A DNA stretch of 64,000 bases, taken from assembly GCF_947486615.1 (NCBI RefSeq), contig NZ_CANKUD010000005.1, forward strand, positions 62,001 to 126,000. The letters run 5' to 3'. The notes under the pieces were generated by a model. The model did no database searches. It was given only the letters and a program-made list of their open reading frames with translations, and was not told the DNA's origin. Each line of letters opens with the position of its first letter. The first letter of the stretch is position 1. The position numbers and the translations under genes are program-made. This stretch comes from an uncultured Modestobacter sp. (lineage in GTDB: Bacteria > Actinomycetota > Actinomycetes > Mycobacteriales > Geodermatophilaceae). Shown here piece after piece: positions 1 through 8,264 of this stretch.

Positions 1-68
1 TCGGGCCGGGGGAGCCGAGGCAGGCTGCGGCGTCGACCGTCGTCCCGGCCTCGGGCGGCGCAGCGTGA
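1..68 (+). CDS. 3' end of an upstream gene (partial)
   Basis: The frame starting at base 3 is open from the window edge to a TGA at 66-68. It encodes a Gly/Ala/Pro-rich tail of about 21 residues. The TGA overlaps the GTG start of the next gene in the four bases GTGA, an arrangement repeated many times in this window, which suggests a real upstream gene translationally coupled to the LuxR regulator. The tail is too short to identify the product. Confidence 0.4.
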   Translation, partial: GPGEPRQAAASTVVPASGGAA

Positions 69-2707
69 GGGCTCCGGTGCGAGAGGTCCCCGGCCGGCTG
101 GTCGGTGGGCCGGCGGCCGGACGGTTGCTGTCCGCCGCCGCGGCCGACGCGCTGCCGCCGGTGGTCGAGGTCGTCGGGCCGGGGGGCAGCGGGAAGACCT
201 GGCTGCTGGAGCAGGTCGCCGAGCTGCTGGGGAACTCCGGTCGCCGGGTGCTGACCGGTGCGGGGTCACCGGTCGGCGGCGGCAGCCGGACCGTGCTCGT
301 GGTCGACGACGCCGACCGGCTGGCCCCGGGTGCGGTGGCGGGGTTGGTGGCGTGCGCGGCCGCATCCGGGACGTGCACCCTGGTGGCCCACCGGCCTGGT
401 CCGGCCGGGCCCGGGCTGGCCCGGCTCCTCGCCGGCCTGTCCGGCGCCCGCCGCGTCGTCCGGCTGGGGCACCTGCCGCGGGGAGAGGTCGCCCGCTGGC
501 TGGCTGCCGAGCTGGGGCGGGCGCCCGAGCATCTGGTGGACGCCGTCCTCGACGCCACCGGTGGGCTGCCGGTGCTCGTCGCCCGGCACGTCGCCGCGCT
601 GGCGGGCGGGGCGGGCAGCCGGCACGGCAACGTGGTGGCCTCGCTCGGGCCGGCCCCGCGCGCGGTCCGGGCACCGCACCGGGGCGTGGTCTCCCGCAGT
701 GGACCGCTCCCGCACCGGGGTGGCGTGCCGCCGGACGGCGAGACGGTGCCGGACGCCGTCCGGGCCGCGGTCGGCCAGCTGGTCGCGGGGCTCGACGAGC
801 CGGTCGCCCGGGTGCTGCAGGCCGTCGCCGCGGGTGCGCCGTGGGACGTCGAGCTGCTGGCCGAGCTGCTGTTCGCCGATGGGGCCGTGCTGCGGGCCGA
901 CCTGGATCGTGCCCGCGCCAGCGGGCTGGTCGGCCCGGACGGTGCGCTGCCCGGCCCGGTGCGCGCTGCCCTGCTGGTCACCTGCCCGGGCGGCCTCACC
1001 ACCGAGCTGCGCCGCCGCCTGCTGCGCCTGCTGGACGACCGGGGCGGGCTCGCGCTGCCGGTGGCGCGGCTGCTGGCCGGCGACCGGAGCCCCGACCGCC
1101 TGGCCGCGGGGCTGCTCACCGCCGAGGCCGCCGCCGTGCTGACCGACGACCCGGCGGAGGCCCGACGGCTGCTCGGCGAGGCCGCGGCGGTCGGCGCCGA
1201 CGCGGCCGACGTGGCCGCACTGCAGGCGGAGGCCGCGGCGCTGACCGGCGACGTCGCGGAGGCGCTGCGCTGGGCCGACGACGTCACCCGCCGGTCCCGG
1301 GACGGGACGGACGAGCACGCCGTCCGCCGGGCCGCGGGGGTGAGCGGCGTCCTGCTGGCCGGTCGCGGACTGCCGCTGCGCAGCGCCGGACTGTTCCGCC
1401 GGGCCGGAGCGGACCGGGCGGGTGCGGCGGCGCTGCAGCTCCTGCTGGCCGGTCGGCGGTCCGAGGCGGAGGAGCTGGTGGCCTCCGGCGCACCGGAGCA
1501 CCCCCCGGAGGCGCAGGCCGCGGCCGAACGGCTGGTCGCCGTCGCCGTGCTTCAGTCCCTCGACGGGAACGCCCCGGTGGCCAGGGCGCTGACCACGCTG
1601 GCCCAGGCGGCGGCGCTGGTCGAGCCGGTCGGCCGGACGACGTTGCTGGCCGACACCCCGGCCGGCGTGGCCGCCGTCCTGGCGTTGTCGATCGGTGACG
1701 CCACCCACGCCGCGGCCGTCCTGCGCCGGGCCGACCGGTCCGGCACGGGAGGGCGGCTGGCTCAGCCGCGGCACGGTCTGCTGGCCGCCTGGACGGCGAT
1801 GGTCGCGGGGCGGCTGGGCGAGGCGGAGCAGGGGCTGTACGCCGTCGAGCGGGCCGCCGGGGTGCTCGGGGAGGGCACCCCGCTGGAGCCGCGCGACGAG
1901 CTGTTCCGCCGCACGCTGCACCTCGGTCTCGCCCGACGGCGGGGCGACCTGGCCGGGCAGCTGGCCGCCTGGGAGCCGGCGCGCGAGGCCTGGGTGCGGT
2001 ACCCGGTGGACCTGCTGACCCTGCTCCCCGCCGGAGAGCTCATCGCCGCCGGTGCCCGGCTGCGCCGGCTGGACGTGGTGGACGACCTGCGCCGCCAGGG
2101 CGCCGAGCTGCTGGGCGCACTGGGCGAGCCGGCGGTGTGGTCGGCGGGCTGGCACTGGTCGGGTGTGCAGGCGGCGATCCTCGCCGAGCGGCCGGGTGAC
2201 CTGGAGCCGCACGCCGCCGCGCTGGTCGCGGCGGCCCGGACGAGCCCGGTGGCCGGGGTGCTGGCCGGTGCGGGGCACACCTGGCTGGCGGTGCTGCACG
2301 GCACCGCGACCACGGCGCAGGTGGTGGCCGCGGCGGACGCGCTCGGGGCCGCGGGCTGGACCTGGGAGGGCTCCCGGCTGGCCGGGCACGCGGCGGCCCG
2401 GGCGCGGGAGGCAGCCGACCGGGGGGCGCTGCTGCAGTGTGCGCGCACGCTGTCCGGCCCGCCGGAACCGGCTCAGCCGCCGGCGCCGGCCGCCGAGCCG
2501 GTGCCGAGTGGTCGGCTGAGCGCGCGCGAGCGCGAGGTGGCGGAGCTGGTCGTCGCCGGGGTGACGTACCGGGAGATCGGCAGCAGGCTGTTCATCTCGG
2601 CCAAGACCGTCGAGCACCACGTCGCGCGGATGCGCCAGCGGCTCGGTGCGGCCGACCGCACCGAGCTGCTGGCGCACCTGCGGGTGGAGCTGCGGGGCGC
2701 GGCCTGA
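65..2707 (+). CDS. Large ATP-binding LuxR-family transcriptional regulator
   Basis: This 880-residue protein has a P-loop (GPGGSGKT, about residues 38-45) and a Walker B-like strand (VLVVDDADRL, about residues 78-87). A long Ala/Leu-rich helical middle follows, probably TPR-like repeats. The C-terminal 60 residues are a LuxR/GerE helix-turn-helix beginning LSAREREVAELV and containing ISAKTVEHHVARMRQRLG. That architecture is the STAND/LAL class of regulator, in which ATP binding and an unknown inducer control DNA binding. Mycobacterial IniR has a similar size and layout, but identity with it is only a guess. The GTG start overlaps the upstream stop. The next gene lies 113 bases downstream on the same strand. 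Confidence 0.85.
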   Translation: MRAPVREVPGRLVGGPAAGRLLSAAAADALPPVVEVVGPGGSGKTWLLEQVAELLGNSGRRVLTGAGSPVGGGSRTVLVVDDADRLAPGAVAGLVACAAASGTCTLVAHRPGPAGPGLARLLAGLSGARRVVRLGHLPRGEVARWLAAELGRAPEHLVDAVLDATGGLPVLVARHVAALAGGAGSRHGNVVASLGPAPRAVRAPHRGVVSRSGPLPHRGGVPPDGETVPDAVRAAVGQLVAGLDEPVARVLQAVAAGAPWDVELLAELLFADGAVLRADLDRARASGLVGPDGALPGPVRAALLVTCPGGLTTELRRRLLRLLDDRGGLALPVARLLAGDRSPDRLAAGLLTAEAAAVLTDDPAEARRLLGEAAAVGADAADVAALQAEAAALTGDVAEALRWADDVTRRSRDGTDEHAVRRAAGVSGVLLAGRGLPLRSAGLFRRAGADRAGAAALQLLLAGRRSEAEELVASGAPEHPPEAQAAAERLVAVAVLQSLDGNAPVARALTTLAQAAALVEPVGRTTLLADTPAGVAAVLALSIGDATHAAAVLRRADRSGTGGRLAQPRHGLLAAWTAMVAGRLGEAEQGLYAVERAAGVLGEGTPLEPRDELFRRTLHLGLARRRGDLAGQLAAWEPAREAWVRYPVDLLTLLPAGELIAAGARLRRLDVVDDLRRQGAELLGALGEPAVWSAGWHWSGVQAAILAERPGDLEPHAAALVAAARTSPVAGVLAGAGHTWLAVLHGTATTAQVVAAADALGAAGWTWEGSRLAGHAAARAREAADRGALLQCARTLSGPPEPAQPPAPAAEPVPSGRLSAREREVAELVVAGVTYREIGSRLFISAKTVEHHVARMRQRLGAADRTELLAHLRVELRGAA

Positions 2708-2820
2708 GCGCTGACCGGGCGGCGGGTGCCCGGCGTCGGTAGGTTCGCCACGGGTCGCGCTGCCGGTCTCCGGCACGGCGCGGACGGCGTACCGGTCGGG
2801 TGAGCAGCGAGGAGGACGAC

Positions 2821-3153
2821 GTGATCGTCGAGGTGATCAGCGGCGCCGACGAGGTGCCGGAGGTGCGGGTGGCCGACGTGGACGACCTGACCCGGCTGCA
2901 CCTGGCCGTGGGGGCGATGACCGACGAGGACGTCGACGGGGCGTTGCGCGCCGCGGGGATGGGGCGGCTCGCCGACGGGGACACCGGCTTCGTGGACGTC
3001 GCCGCCCTGCGTGCCGCCGCCCAGCCGCAGGCGACCGCCGCGGACTGGGCGGAGCGCTTCGACGGCATGGTGACCCAGGCCGCGGAGAAGGGGTGGACCG
3101 GCGACGATGGCGCCAGCCTGCAGGTGCACATCGAGCCCGCCGCCTCCGCCTGA
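2821..3153 (+). CDS. Small acidic protein of unknown function
   Basis: The product is 110 residues, strongly acidic in its first half (many Asp and Glu), and has no signal peptide, membrane segment or recognised domain. A start at GTG 2821 is preferred because GGAGG (2811-2815) sits five bases upstream; an earlier in-frame GTG at 2800 has no such site. The frame is dominated by G/C third positions like its neighbours, so it looks coded. It follows the large LuxR regulator on the same strand and could be cotranscribed with it. No function can be assigned. Confidence 0.6.
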   Translation: MIVEVISGADEVPEVRVADVDDLTRLHLAVGAMTDEDVDGALRAAGMGRLADGDTGFVDVAALRAAAQPQATAADWAERFDGMVTQAAEKGWTGDDGASLQVHIEPAASA

Positions 3154-3244
3154 GCAGCCCCTGGGCCTTGCCCGGCGGCTGTGATCTGCATGTGCACGCG
3201 CGCGGTTGTTGTGGTCACTCCACTTTCTTGGGCACGATTGCACG

Positions 3245-3874
3245 GTGACGACCACCGAGCTCCCCCAGCGCCCTGCCGGCGCTCGCCCTCCGGGGCGTCC
3301 CCTGTCCTCGGAACTGTCCGAGCAACTGGTGTCCGTGGCCGTGGACATCCTCGCCGATGAGGGGTGGGGTCGGCTCAACAGCGACCGGGTCGCCGCTCGC
3401 GCGCGGGCGGGCAAGGCCGGCATCTACCGTCGCTGGCCCACCATGGCCGCGCTCGCCCGGCACGCGCTGAGCACCGCGCCGCTGGTCGAGGTGCCCGCGG
3501 ACGGCGGCTCGCTGCGCGCCGACCTCTGCGCCCTGCTGGTCCGCTGGACCCGTCCGCTGGACCGCGCCGAGCGGGCCGCGGCCAGCCTGGTCGGGGCCGC
3601 CCGGCACGACGACGAGCTGCGGGCCGGGCTGGAGGACGCCCTGGTGCGCCCGCTGGCCGGCGCGGTGCGCGAGCTCGCCGCCCGGGAGGCCGCCCGCGGC
3701 CACGAGCTGTCGCACGAGCGGGTCGCGCTGCTCGGGTCGGTGCTGCAGGCCCTCTGGTGGCAGCGCTACACCGCCTTCGGCACCGCGCCGATGACGGCGC
3801 CGCAGGTGGAGCAGCTGGTCGCCGACGTCCTCCTGCCGCTCGCCGAGCCGGACCCGGCCGCCGGCGGTCGCTGA
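3245..3874 (+). CDS. TetR/AcrR-family transcriptional regulator
   Basis: The protein is about 209 residues. An N-terminal TetR helix-turn-helix spans roughly residues 25-70, with the recognition region reading RVAARARAGKAGIYRRWPT, and an all-helical ligand-binding C-terminus follows. The GTG at 3245 gives a normal TetR N-terminus (MTTTELPQRP after initiation); a TTG at 3206 would add an odd leader. It converges with another TetR gene, leaving 15 bases between them. The ligand and target are unknown; the divergent or adjacent gene is the usual target in this family, but neither neighbour is an obvious pump. Confidence 0.85.
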   Translation: MTTTELPQRPAGARPPGRPLSSELSEQLVSVAVDILADEGWGRLNSDRVAARARAGKAGIYRRWPTMAALARHALSTAPLVEVPADGGSLRADLCALLVRWTRPLDRAERAAASLVGAARHDDELRAGLEDALVRPLAGAVRELAAREAARGHELSHERVALLGSVLQALWWQRYTAFGTAPMTAPQVEQLVADVLLPLAEPDPAAGGR

Positions 3875-3889
3875 CCTGCCGACCGGGGG

Positions 3890-4555
3890 TCAGTCGACCG
3901 GCACGTCCAGCCGGCGGGCCAGCTCGCGGACGCCGTCCTCCAGCACGGTGAGGGCGTCGGCGGGGGTGACCGGACGGCGGTGCTGCGCCGGGGCGCCGTC
4001 CAGCACCCGGCGGCGGTGGTCGAGCACCAGCACCCGGCCGGTGATCAGGAACAGGTCCGCGGCCAGCCGGCTCACCACCTGGACGGCGGGGGAGGGGGCC
4101 GGGTCACCGGGGGCGATCGCGCCGACCAGCGCGCCGGCGACCAGCTCACCGGCCTGCTCCACCAGCGTCCGCTCCCGGGCCTGCAGGCTGGCCGAGGAGG
4201 CCAGCGCCTCCAGGTAGCTGCGGTTCTCCGGGCGGGCCTCCTGCTCCAGCAGGGCGGACAGGTCGGTCTCGAGGTAGCTGCACAGCGCGCTGAGCGGACC
4301 GGTGCCCGCCGGGCGGGCGGCCACGGCGGCGGCGACCCCCTCGACCCAGGGGGTGCGGCCGTCGAAGAACAGCGCCTCCTTGGTCTCGAAGTGGTTGAAC
4401 ACCGTCTGCACCGCGACGTCGGCGGCCGCGGCGACGTCGGCGATGGTGACCGCGTCGAACCCACGCTCGGCGAACAGTCGCTGTGCGGTCTCTCGTACCT
4501 CGGCCCGGGTCTGCGCCTTGCGGCGCTCCCGTCGGCCCCCCGTGGCCTCACTCAC
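3890..4555 (-). CDS. TetR-family transcriptional regulator
   Basis: This 221-residue protein carries a TetR DNA-binding domain near the N-terminus (ETAQRLFAERGFDAVTIADV, then VAVQTVFNHFETKEALFF). The helical C-terminal domain resembles those of actinobacterial TetR proteins. The minus-strand GTG at 4555-4553 is chosen because it begins just ahead of the basic RRERRKAQTR stretch that usually precedes the helix-turn-helix; the frame stays open far upstream without a better start. It is head-to-tail with the DUF5946-like gene, about 40 bases away. The regulated genes are not evident. Confidence 0.85.
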   Translation of the reverse strand: MSEATGGRRERRKAQTRAEVRETAQRLFAERGFDAVTIADVAAAADVAVQTVFNHFETKEALFFDGRTPWVEGVAAAVAARPAGTGPLSALCSYLETDLSALLEQEARPENRSYLEALASSASLQARERTLVEQAGELVAGALVGAIAPGDPAPSPAVQVVSRLAADLFLITGRVLVLDHRRRVLDGAPAQHRRPVTPADALTVLEDGVRELARRLDVPVD

Positions 4556-4596
4556 AGCGGCAACCCTATGACCCACTGGTTGCGCGCCTGCGCATG

Positions 4597-5109
4597 TCAG
4601 CTGGTCAGCGCGCCGTCGGCGGCGGCACGGAGCTCGCGGTGGGCAGGGGCCCAGTCGTGCCAGACCGCGTCGGCCCAGGCGTGCACCAGCGCGGGCAGGT
4701 CGACCACGTCGAGGTCGGCGGCCAGGTCGGCGACGGTCGTCGTCCAGTGCGCCGGTGGGGTGAGCGACCGCGGCGCGGCCTGGTCCACCCGGCCGTCCGG
4801 TGCCGCGGCCGGCCGCGGGTCGTGGGCCCGCTCCAGCTCCAGGCACAGCCGCACCGGCGCGGCGGCGGGCGTACCGCTGAGCAGGTGCTGGGCGTCGTAG
4901 GCGTCGGTGGCCAGCCGCAGCAGGGCCGCGGCCCGCAGGTCCTGGGCGGCCTCCTCGCGGAGCCCGCGGACGGTCACCCGGAACAGCCCGGCGCAGCTGG
5001 GTGAGGCGCCGGGGTGGTCGGTCGCCAGGCCCGGGACGACGGCGAGCACCGCGCCGCACCCCGGGCAGCCCGACGTCTCGGGATGGCCGGCGGCGTCGGT
5101 ACGGCTCAT
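4597..5109 (-). CDS. DUF5946-like protein with an N-terminal zinc-binding-type CxxC motif
   Basis: The 170-residue product starts at ATG 5109-5107. Near its N-terminus it has CPGCG and a further Cys (SPSCAGLF), then conserved-looking RLATDAYDAQHL and a C-terminal half rich in Trp and Ala (HAWADAVWHDWAPAHRELR). This pattern resembles actinobacterial proteins grouped as DUF5946, whose function is unknown; the family call is from memory. It ends about 40 bases before the TetR gene on the same strand and is divergent from the alcohol dehydrogenase, with 111 bases between starts. Confidence 0.65.
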   Translation of the reverse strand: MSRTDAAGHPETSGCPGCGAVLAVVPGLATDHPGASPSCAGLFRVTVRGLREEAAQDLRAAALLRLATDAYDAQHLLSGTPAAAPVRLCLELERAHDPRPAAAPDGRVDQAAPRSLTPPAHWTTTVADLAADLDVVDLPALVHAWADAVWHDWAPAHRELRAAADGALTS

Positions 5110-5220
5110 GACCGACGATCGTGCCGCACCGCGGCGCCCGCCGCTCTGGCACCGGGTGCCACCCCGGCGTGCGCACCGCCTAACGTGGGCTGGGTCACGC
5201 TCGAGGCAGGGAGACGGTGG

Positions 5221-6327
5221 ATGAGGACGCACGGTGCTGTGCTGCGAGGTCCCGGCGACTGGGAGGTCGCGGAGCTGGAGCTCGTCGACCCCGGGCCGGG
5301 CCAGGTGCTGGTGGAGATGGCCTACGCCGGGCTGTGCCACTCCGACGAGCACCTGCGGTTCGAGAGCCAGCGGTACCCGATCGTCGGCGGCCACGAGGGC
5401 GCCGGCGTCGTCCAGGCGGTGGGGGCCGGGGTGACCGGGGTCCGGCCCGGCGACCACGTCGTCACCTCGTTCCTGCCCGCCTGCGGGCACTGCCGCTGGT
5501 GCGCCACCGGGCGGTCCAACCTCTGCGACCTGGGCGCCACGATCGGCACCGGCCAGCTGCCCGACGGCACCTGGCCCTTCCGGCTGGACGGCGAGGAGGC
5601 CGGCGGGTTCTGCATGGTCGGCGCCTTCGCCCGGCACACGGTGCTCTCCGAGCACTCCTGCGTGAAGATCGAGCCGCACCTGCCGCTGGACGTCGCTGCG
5701 CTGATGGCCTGCAGCGTGCCCACCGGCTGGGGATCGGCGGTCAACGCCGGCCCGGTGCGCCCGGGCGACGTCGTGGTCGTGGTCGGCACCGGCGGCGTCG
5801 GCTGCAACGCCGTCCAGGGCGCGGCGATGGCCGGGGCGGCGTCCGTCGTCGCCGTCGACCCGGTGGAGTTCCGCCGCGAGTTCGCCCGCACGCTGGGCGC
5901 CACCCACGCCGTGGCGGGCACCGACGAGGCGGCCGGGCTGGCCCGCGAGCTGTCCCGCGGCACCGGGGCCGACGTCGTCGTGCTGGCCACCGGCACCACC
6001 AGCCCGGAGATCACCGGCGGCGCCTACCGCTGCCTGGGCAAGGGCGGCACGCTGGTGCTCACCGGCCTGGCCGACCACACGATGGAGACCACGGTCGCGC
6101 TGCCGGGCAACATCACCACCGTCTACGAGCAGCGGGTGCAGGGCGCGCTGTACGGCATGTGCAACGCCTACCGGGACATCCCGAAGCTGCTTCGGCTCTA
6201 CGAGGACGGCAAGCTGCAGGTCGCCGAGCTGATCACCAAGCGGTACACCCTCGACGAGGTCAACCAGGGCTACCAGGACCAGCGCGACGGCACCGTCATC
6301 CGCGGCGTCCTCGAGCACCAGCACTGA
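5221..6327 (+). CDS. NDMA-dependent-type zinc alcohol dehydrogenase
   Basis: This 368-residue medium-chain dehydrogenase has catalytic zinc ligands in AGLCHSDEH and GGHEGAG and a structural-zinc loop with four Cys (CGHCRWCATGRSNLC). A Rossmann fold follows, with the nucleotide motif GTGGVGCNAVQGA. The insertion after the structural zinc loop and the end sequence match the actinobacterial class that keeps a bound nicotinamide cofactor and is assayed with the artificial acceptor NDMA, using mycofactocin as the likely natural acceptor. The substrate is probably a primary alcohol or aldehyde. ATG 5221 has a GGGAG site upstream. A perfect palindrome begins two bases after the stop. Confidence 0.9.
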   Translation: MRTHGAVLRGPGDWEVAELELVDPGPGQVLVEMAYAGLCHSDEHLRFESQRYPIVGGHEGAGVVQAVGAGVTGVRPGDHVVTSFLPACGHCRWCATGRSNLCDLGATIGTGQLPDGTWPFRLDGEEAGGFCMVGAFARHTVLSEHSCVKIEPHLPLDVAALMACSVPTGWGSAVNAGPVRPGDVVVVVGTGGVGCNAVQGAAMAGAASVVAVDPVEFRREFARTLGATHAVAGTDEAAGLARELSRGTGADVVVLATGTTSPEITGGAYRCLGKGGTLVLTGLADHTMETTVALPGNITTVYEQRVQGALYGMCNAYRDIPKLLRLYEDGKLQVAELITKRYTLDEVNQGYQDQRDGTVIRGVLEHQH

Positions 6328-6328
6328 C

Positions 6329-6370
6329 CCTCACGAGCGGCCATGTTGGCCAACATGGCCGCTCGTGAGG
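6329..6370. repeat. 42-bp perfect palindrome
   Basis: Two 21-base arms are exactly complementary with no loop, centred on GGCCATGTTGG/CCAACATGGCC. It begins right after the alcohol dehydrogenase stop and ends before the HAD gene. As RNA it would form a very stable hairpin that could act as a terminator or processing barrier, although no U-run follows. Related palindromes with a GGCCAT...ATGGCC theme occur at 8357-8402, 22299-22322 and 22353-22376. Confidence 0.9.
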
Positions 6371-6404
6371 AGTGAGCGGCGGATCGGGTGGGCAGCCCAC
6401 CGGC

Positions 6405-7070
6405 ATGGCTGAACCCACGATCGCCGTCCTGGACGTCGACGGCACCCTGGTCGACACCAACTACCAGCACGCCCTGGCCTGGTACCGGGCGCTGCGCTCC
6501 TGCGGGGAGACCTTCCCCGTCTGGCGCATCCACCGGCTCATCGGCATGGGCGGTGACCAGCTGGTCGGCGCCCTCGGTGGCGACGACGTCGAGGCGCGGA
6601 TCGGTGACGCCGCGCGGGACCGCTGGGTCGAGGAGTTCGACCTGCTGCTGCCGGAGATCTCCCCGCTGCCCGGCGCTCGCGACCTGCTGCTGGCGGTCAA
6701 GGAGCGCGGCCACCGGCTGGTGCTGGCCAGCTCGGGCAAGCCGCAGCACGTCGACGCCTTCATCGACCTGCTCGACGCCCGCGGCATCGCCGACGCCGTC
6801 ACCTCCAGCGAGGACGTCGAGGCGTCCAAGCCGGCGCCGGACCTGCTCTCCGTGGCGCTGGAGAAGCTCGGGGTGCCGGCCGACTCGGCGAGCGTGCTCG
6901 TCGGTGACTCGGTCTGGGACGTCGAGGCCGCGAAGAACGCCGGGATGCCGGCGATCGTCGTCCGCTCCGGTGGCTTCGGGGACGACGAGCTCCGGGACGC
7001 CGGGGCGGTCGGTCTCTACGACACCCCGAGCGACCTCGTCGCGGCGCTGGACGACACCCCGCTGGCCTGA
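6405..7070 (+). CDS. HAD-superfamily phosphatase
   Basis: This 221-residue protein has all the HAD motifs: motif I DVDGTLVD near residues 9-16, motif II Ser in VLASSGK, the motif III Lys in EASKPAPD, and motif IV in VLVGDSVWDVEAAK. The helical cap between motifs I and II is of the phosphoglycolate/beta-phosphoglucomutase type (subfamily IA). A small phosphorylated metabolite is the probable substrate. ATG 6405 is preferred over GTG 6372 because motif I then lies at its usual distance from the N-terminus. It converges with gpgS; a role in that pathway is possible but not shown. Confidence 0.85.
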   Translation: MAEPTIAVLDVDGTLVDTNYQHALAWYRALRSCGETFPVWRIHRLIGMGGDQLVGALGGDDVEARIGDAARDRWVEEFDLLLPEISPLPGARDLLLAVKERGHRLVLASSGKPQHVDAFIDLLDARGIADAVTSSEDVEASKPAPDLLSVALEKLGVPADSASVLVGDSVWDVEAAKNAGMPAIVVRSGGFGDDELRDAGAVGLYDTPSDLVAALDDTPLA

Positions 7071-7079
7071 CGATCGCGG

Positions 7080-7130
7080 CCCCGCTGCAGGGGCCCGCCG
7101 CGAGCGTGCGAGCGGTGGGGGGCAGCGGGG
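7080..7130. terminator. Possible bidirectional terminator hairpin
   Basis: A 9-bp GC-only stem (CCCCGCTGC at 7080-7088 with GCAGCGGGG at 7122-7130) encloses a GC-rich 33-base loop. It lies between the converging HAD and gpgS genes. There is no U-run on either strand, so this is a weak call. Confidence 0.3.
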
Positions 7131-7219
7131 TCCTTCCCCAGCCGACGACCACACGGGTCGGCTGACCCCGACGGTCCGCTCCTCGGTCGCTGGCGCTCCC
7201 TGCGATGCTCCCGCCGGGA

Positions 7220-8212
7220 TCAGCCGACGACGCCCTCGCGCAGGAGGGTGTACTCGTCCACCGCGCTCATCGGCGGGCGCTCGTCGACGGCGACGGTGTG
7301 GCTGGTGGGCACGAACCCGCTGCCGTCGTGGGCGAACTGGGTGAGCAGCCCGCCGGGCTCCAGGCGGCGGTGCCCGGGGCGCCCGCGCTCGGCCCGGGCC
7401 AGCACCGTGGAGACGATCTGGCCGGCCATCTTGCCCAGCGCCTCGTCGGTCTGGTGGGAGTGCTTGCGGGTGCCGAGGTCGACCTGGGCGAGCCCGTTGA
7501 GCCCGCACACCTGCAGCAGGTCGACCAGCAGCCCGACCTCGACGCCGTAGCCGGAGACGAAGGGCACCTGCTCCAGTGCGGAGCGGCGGCCGGCGTACTC
7601 GCCGCCCAGCGGCTGGACGAAGCCGGCGAGCTCGGGCCACAGCGCGTTGAGCATCGGGCGGGCGGTCAGCTCGGTGACCCGGCCGCCGCCGGCCGGGCGG
7701 TGCTCGCCGTCGACGGTGAGCGGGCGGGTGTAGCAGCCCTTGACGTAGTCGACCCGCGGATCGGTGAGCAGCGGGGTGAGCAGCCCGGGCACGTAGTGGC
7801 TGACGTCGCCGAGCAGGTCGGAGTCCATGAAGACGACGAGGTCGCCGGTGGTGGCGGCCAGCGACTTCCACAGCGCCTCGCCCTTGCCGGGGCGGTCGCC
7901 GTGCATGGGCAGCACGTCGCCGGCGGCGACGACGTCGGCGCCGGCGGCCCGGGCGACGTCCGCGGTCGAGTCGGTGGAGTTCGAGTCGATCACGACGAGC
8001 TCGTCGATCAGGGGTACGCCCTCGACCCAGCGGTCGACCAGGTCCCGGACGAGGACGCCGACGGTCGTCTCCTCGTTGCGGGCGGGCAGGACGACGCTGA
8101 TCCGGTGCCCGCCCCGGCGCTTGGCCTGGAGCAGGGCGTCGACGTCGATCTCGGCCAGGGAGGTGGCCGACGTGGTGCGGTGCTCGAACCAGGCGCGGGC
8201 GTCAGGTCGCAT
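7220..8212 (-). CDS. gpgS: Glucosyl-3-phosphoglycerate synthase
   Basis: This 330-residue retaining GT-A glycosyltransferase (GT81 type) transfers glucose from a nucleotide sugar to 3-phosphoglycerate, the first step of glucosylglycerate and methylglucose lipopolysaccharide synthesis. Seen in sequence: ISVVLPARNEETTVG near the start, the DSNSTDST segment, the metal site FMDSDL, and later VKGCYTRP, FVQPLGGEYAGRR, VSGYGVEVGLL and the KHSHQ segment that binds substrate in known GpgS. ATG 8212-8210 gives MRPDARAWFEHRT, typical for the family; GTG starts further upstream are possible. Confidence 0.92.
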   Translation of the reverse strand: MRPDARAWFEHRTTSATSLAEIDVDALLQAKRRGGHRISVVLPARNEETTVGVLVRDLVDRWVEGVPLIDELVVIDSNSTDSTADVARAAGADVVAAGDVLPMHGDRPGKGEALWKSLAATTGDLVVFMDSDLLGDVSHYVPGLLTPLLTDPRVDYVKGCYTRPLTVDGEHRPAGGGRVTELTARPMLNALWPELAGFVQPLGGEYAGRRSALEQVPFVSGYGVEVGLLVDLLQVCGLNGLAQVDLGTRKHSHQTDEALGKMAGQIVSTVLARAERGRPGHRRLEPGGLLTQFAHDGSGFVPTSHTVAVDERPPMSAVDEYTLLREGVVG

Positions 8213-8264
8213 CAGCCCACTGTCGAGCACTCCACCCACCTCCGGCACGTCGACGAGGCGGCGT

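Noticed and set aside
3890-5176. A 428-residue TetR protein with a long N-terminal extension
   Set aside because: The first 207 residues are Arg/Pro-rich shadow sequence opposite or out of frame with the DUF5946-like gene; the regulator starts at GTG 4555.
4597-6324. A 575-residue minus-strand protein covering the alcohol dehydrogenase
   Set aside because: The part opposite the alcohol dehydrogenase is its antisense shadow; only the last 170 residues from ATG 5109 look coded.
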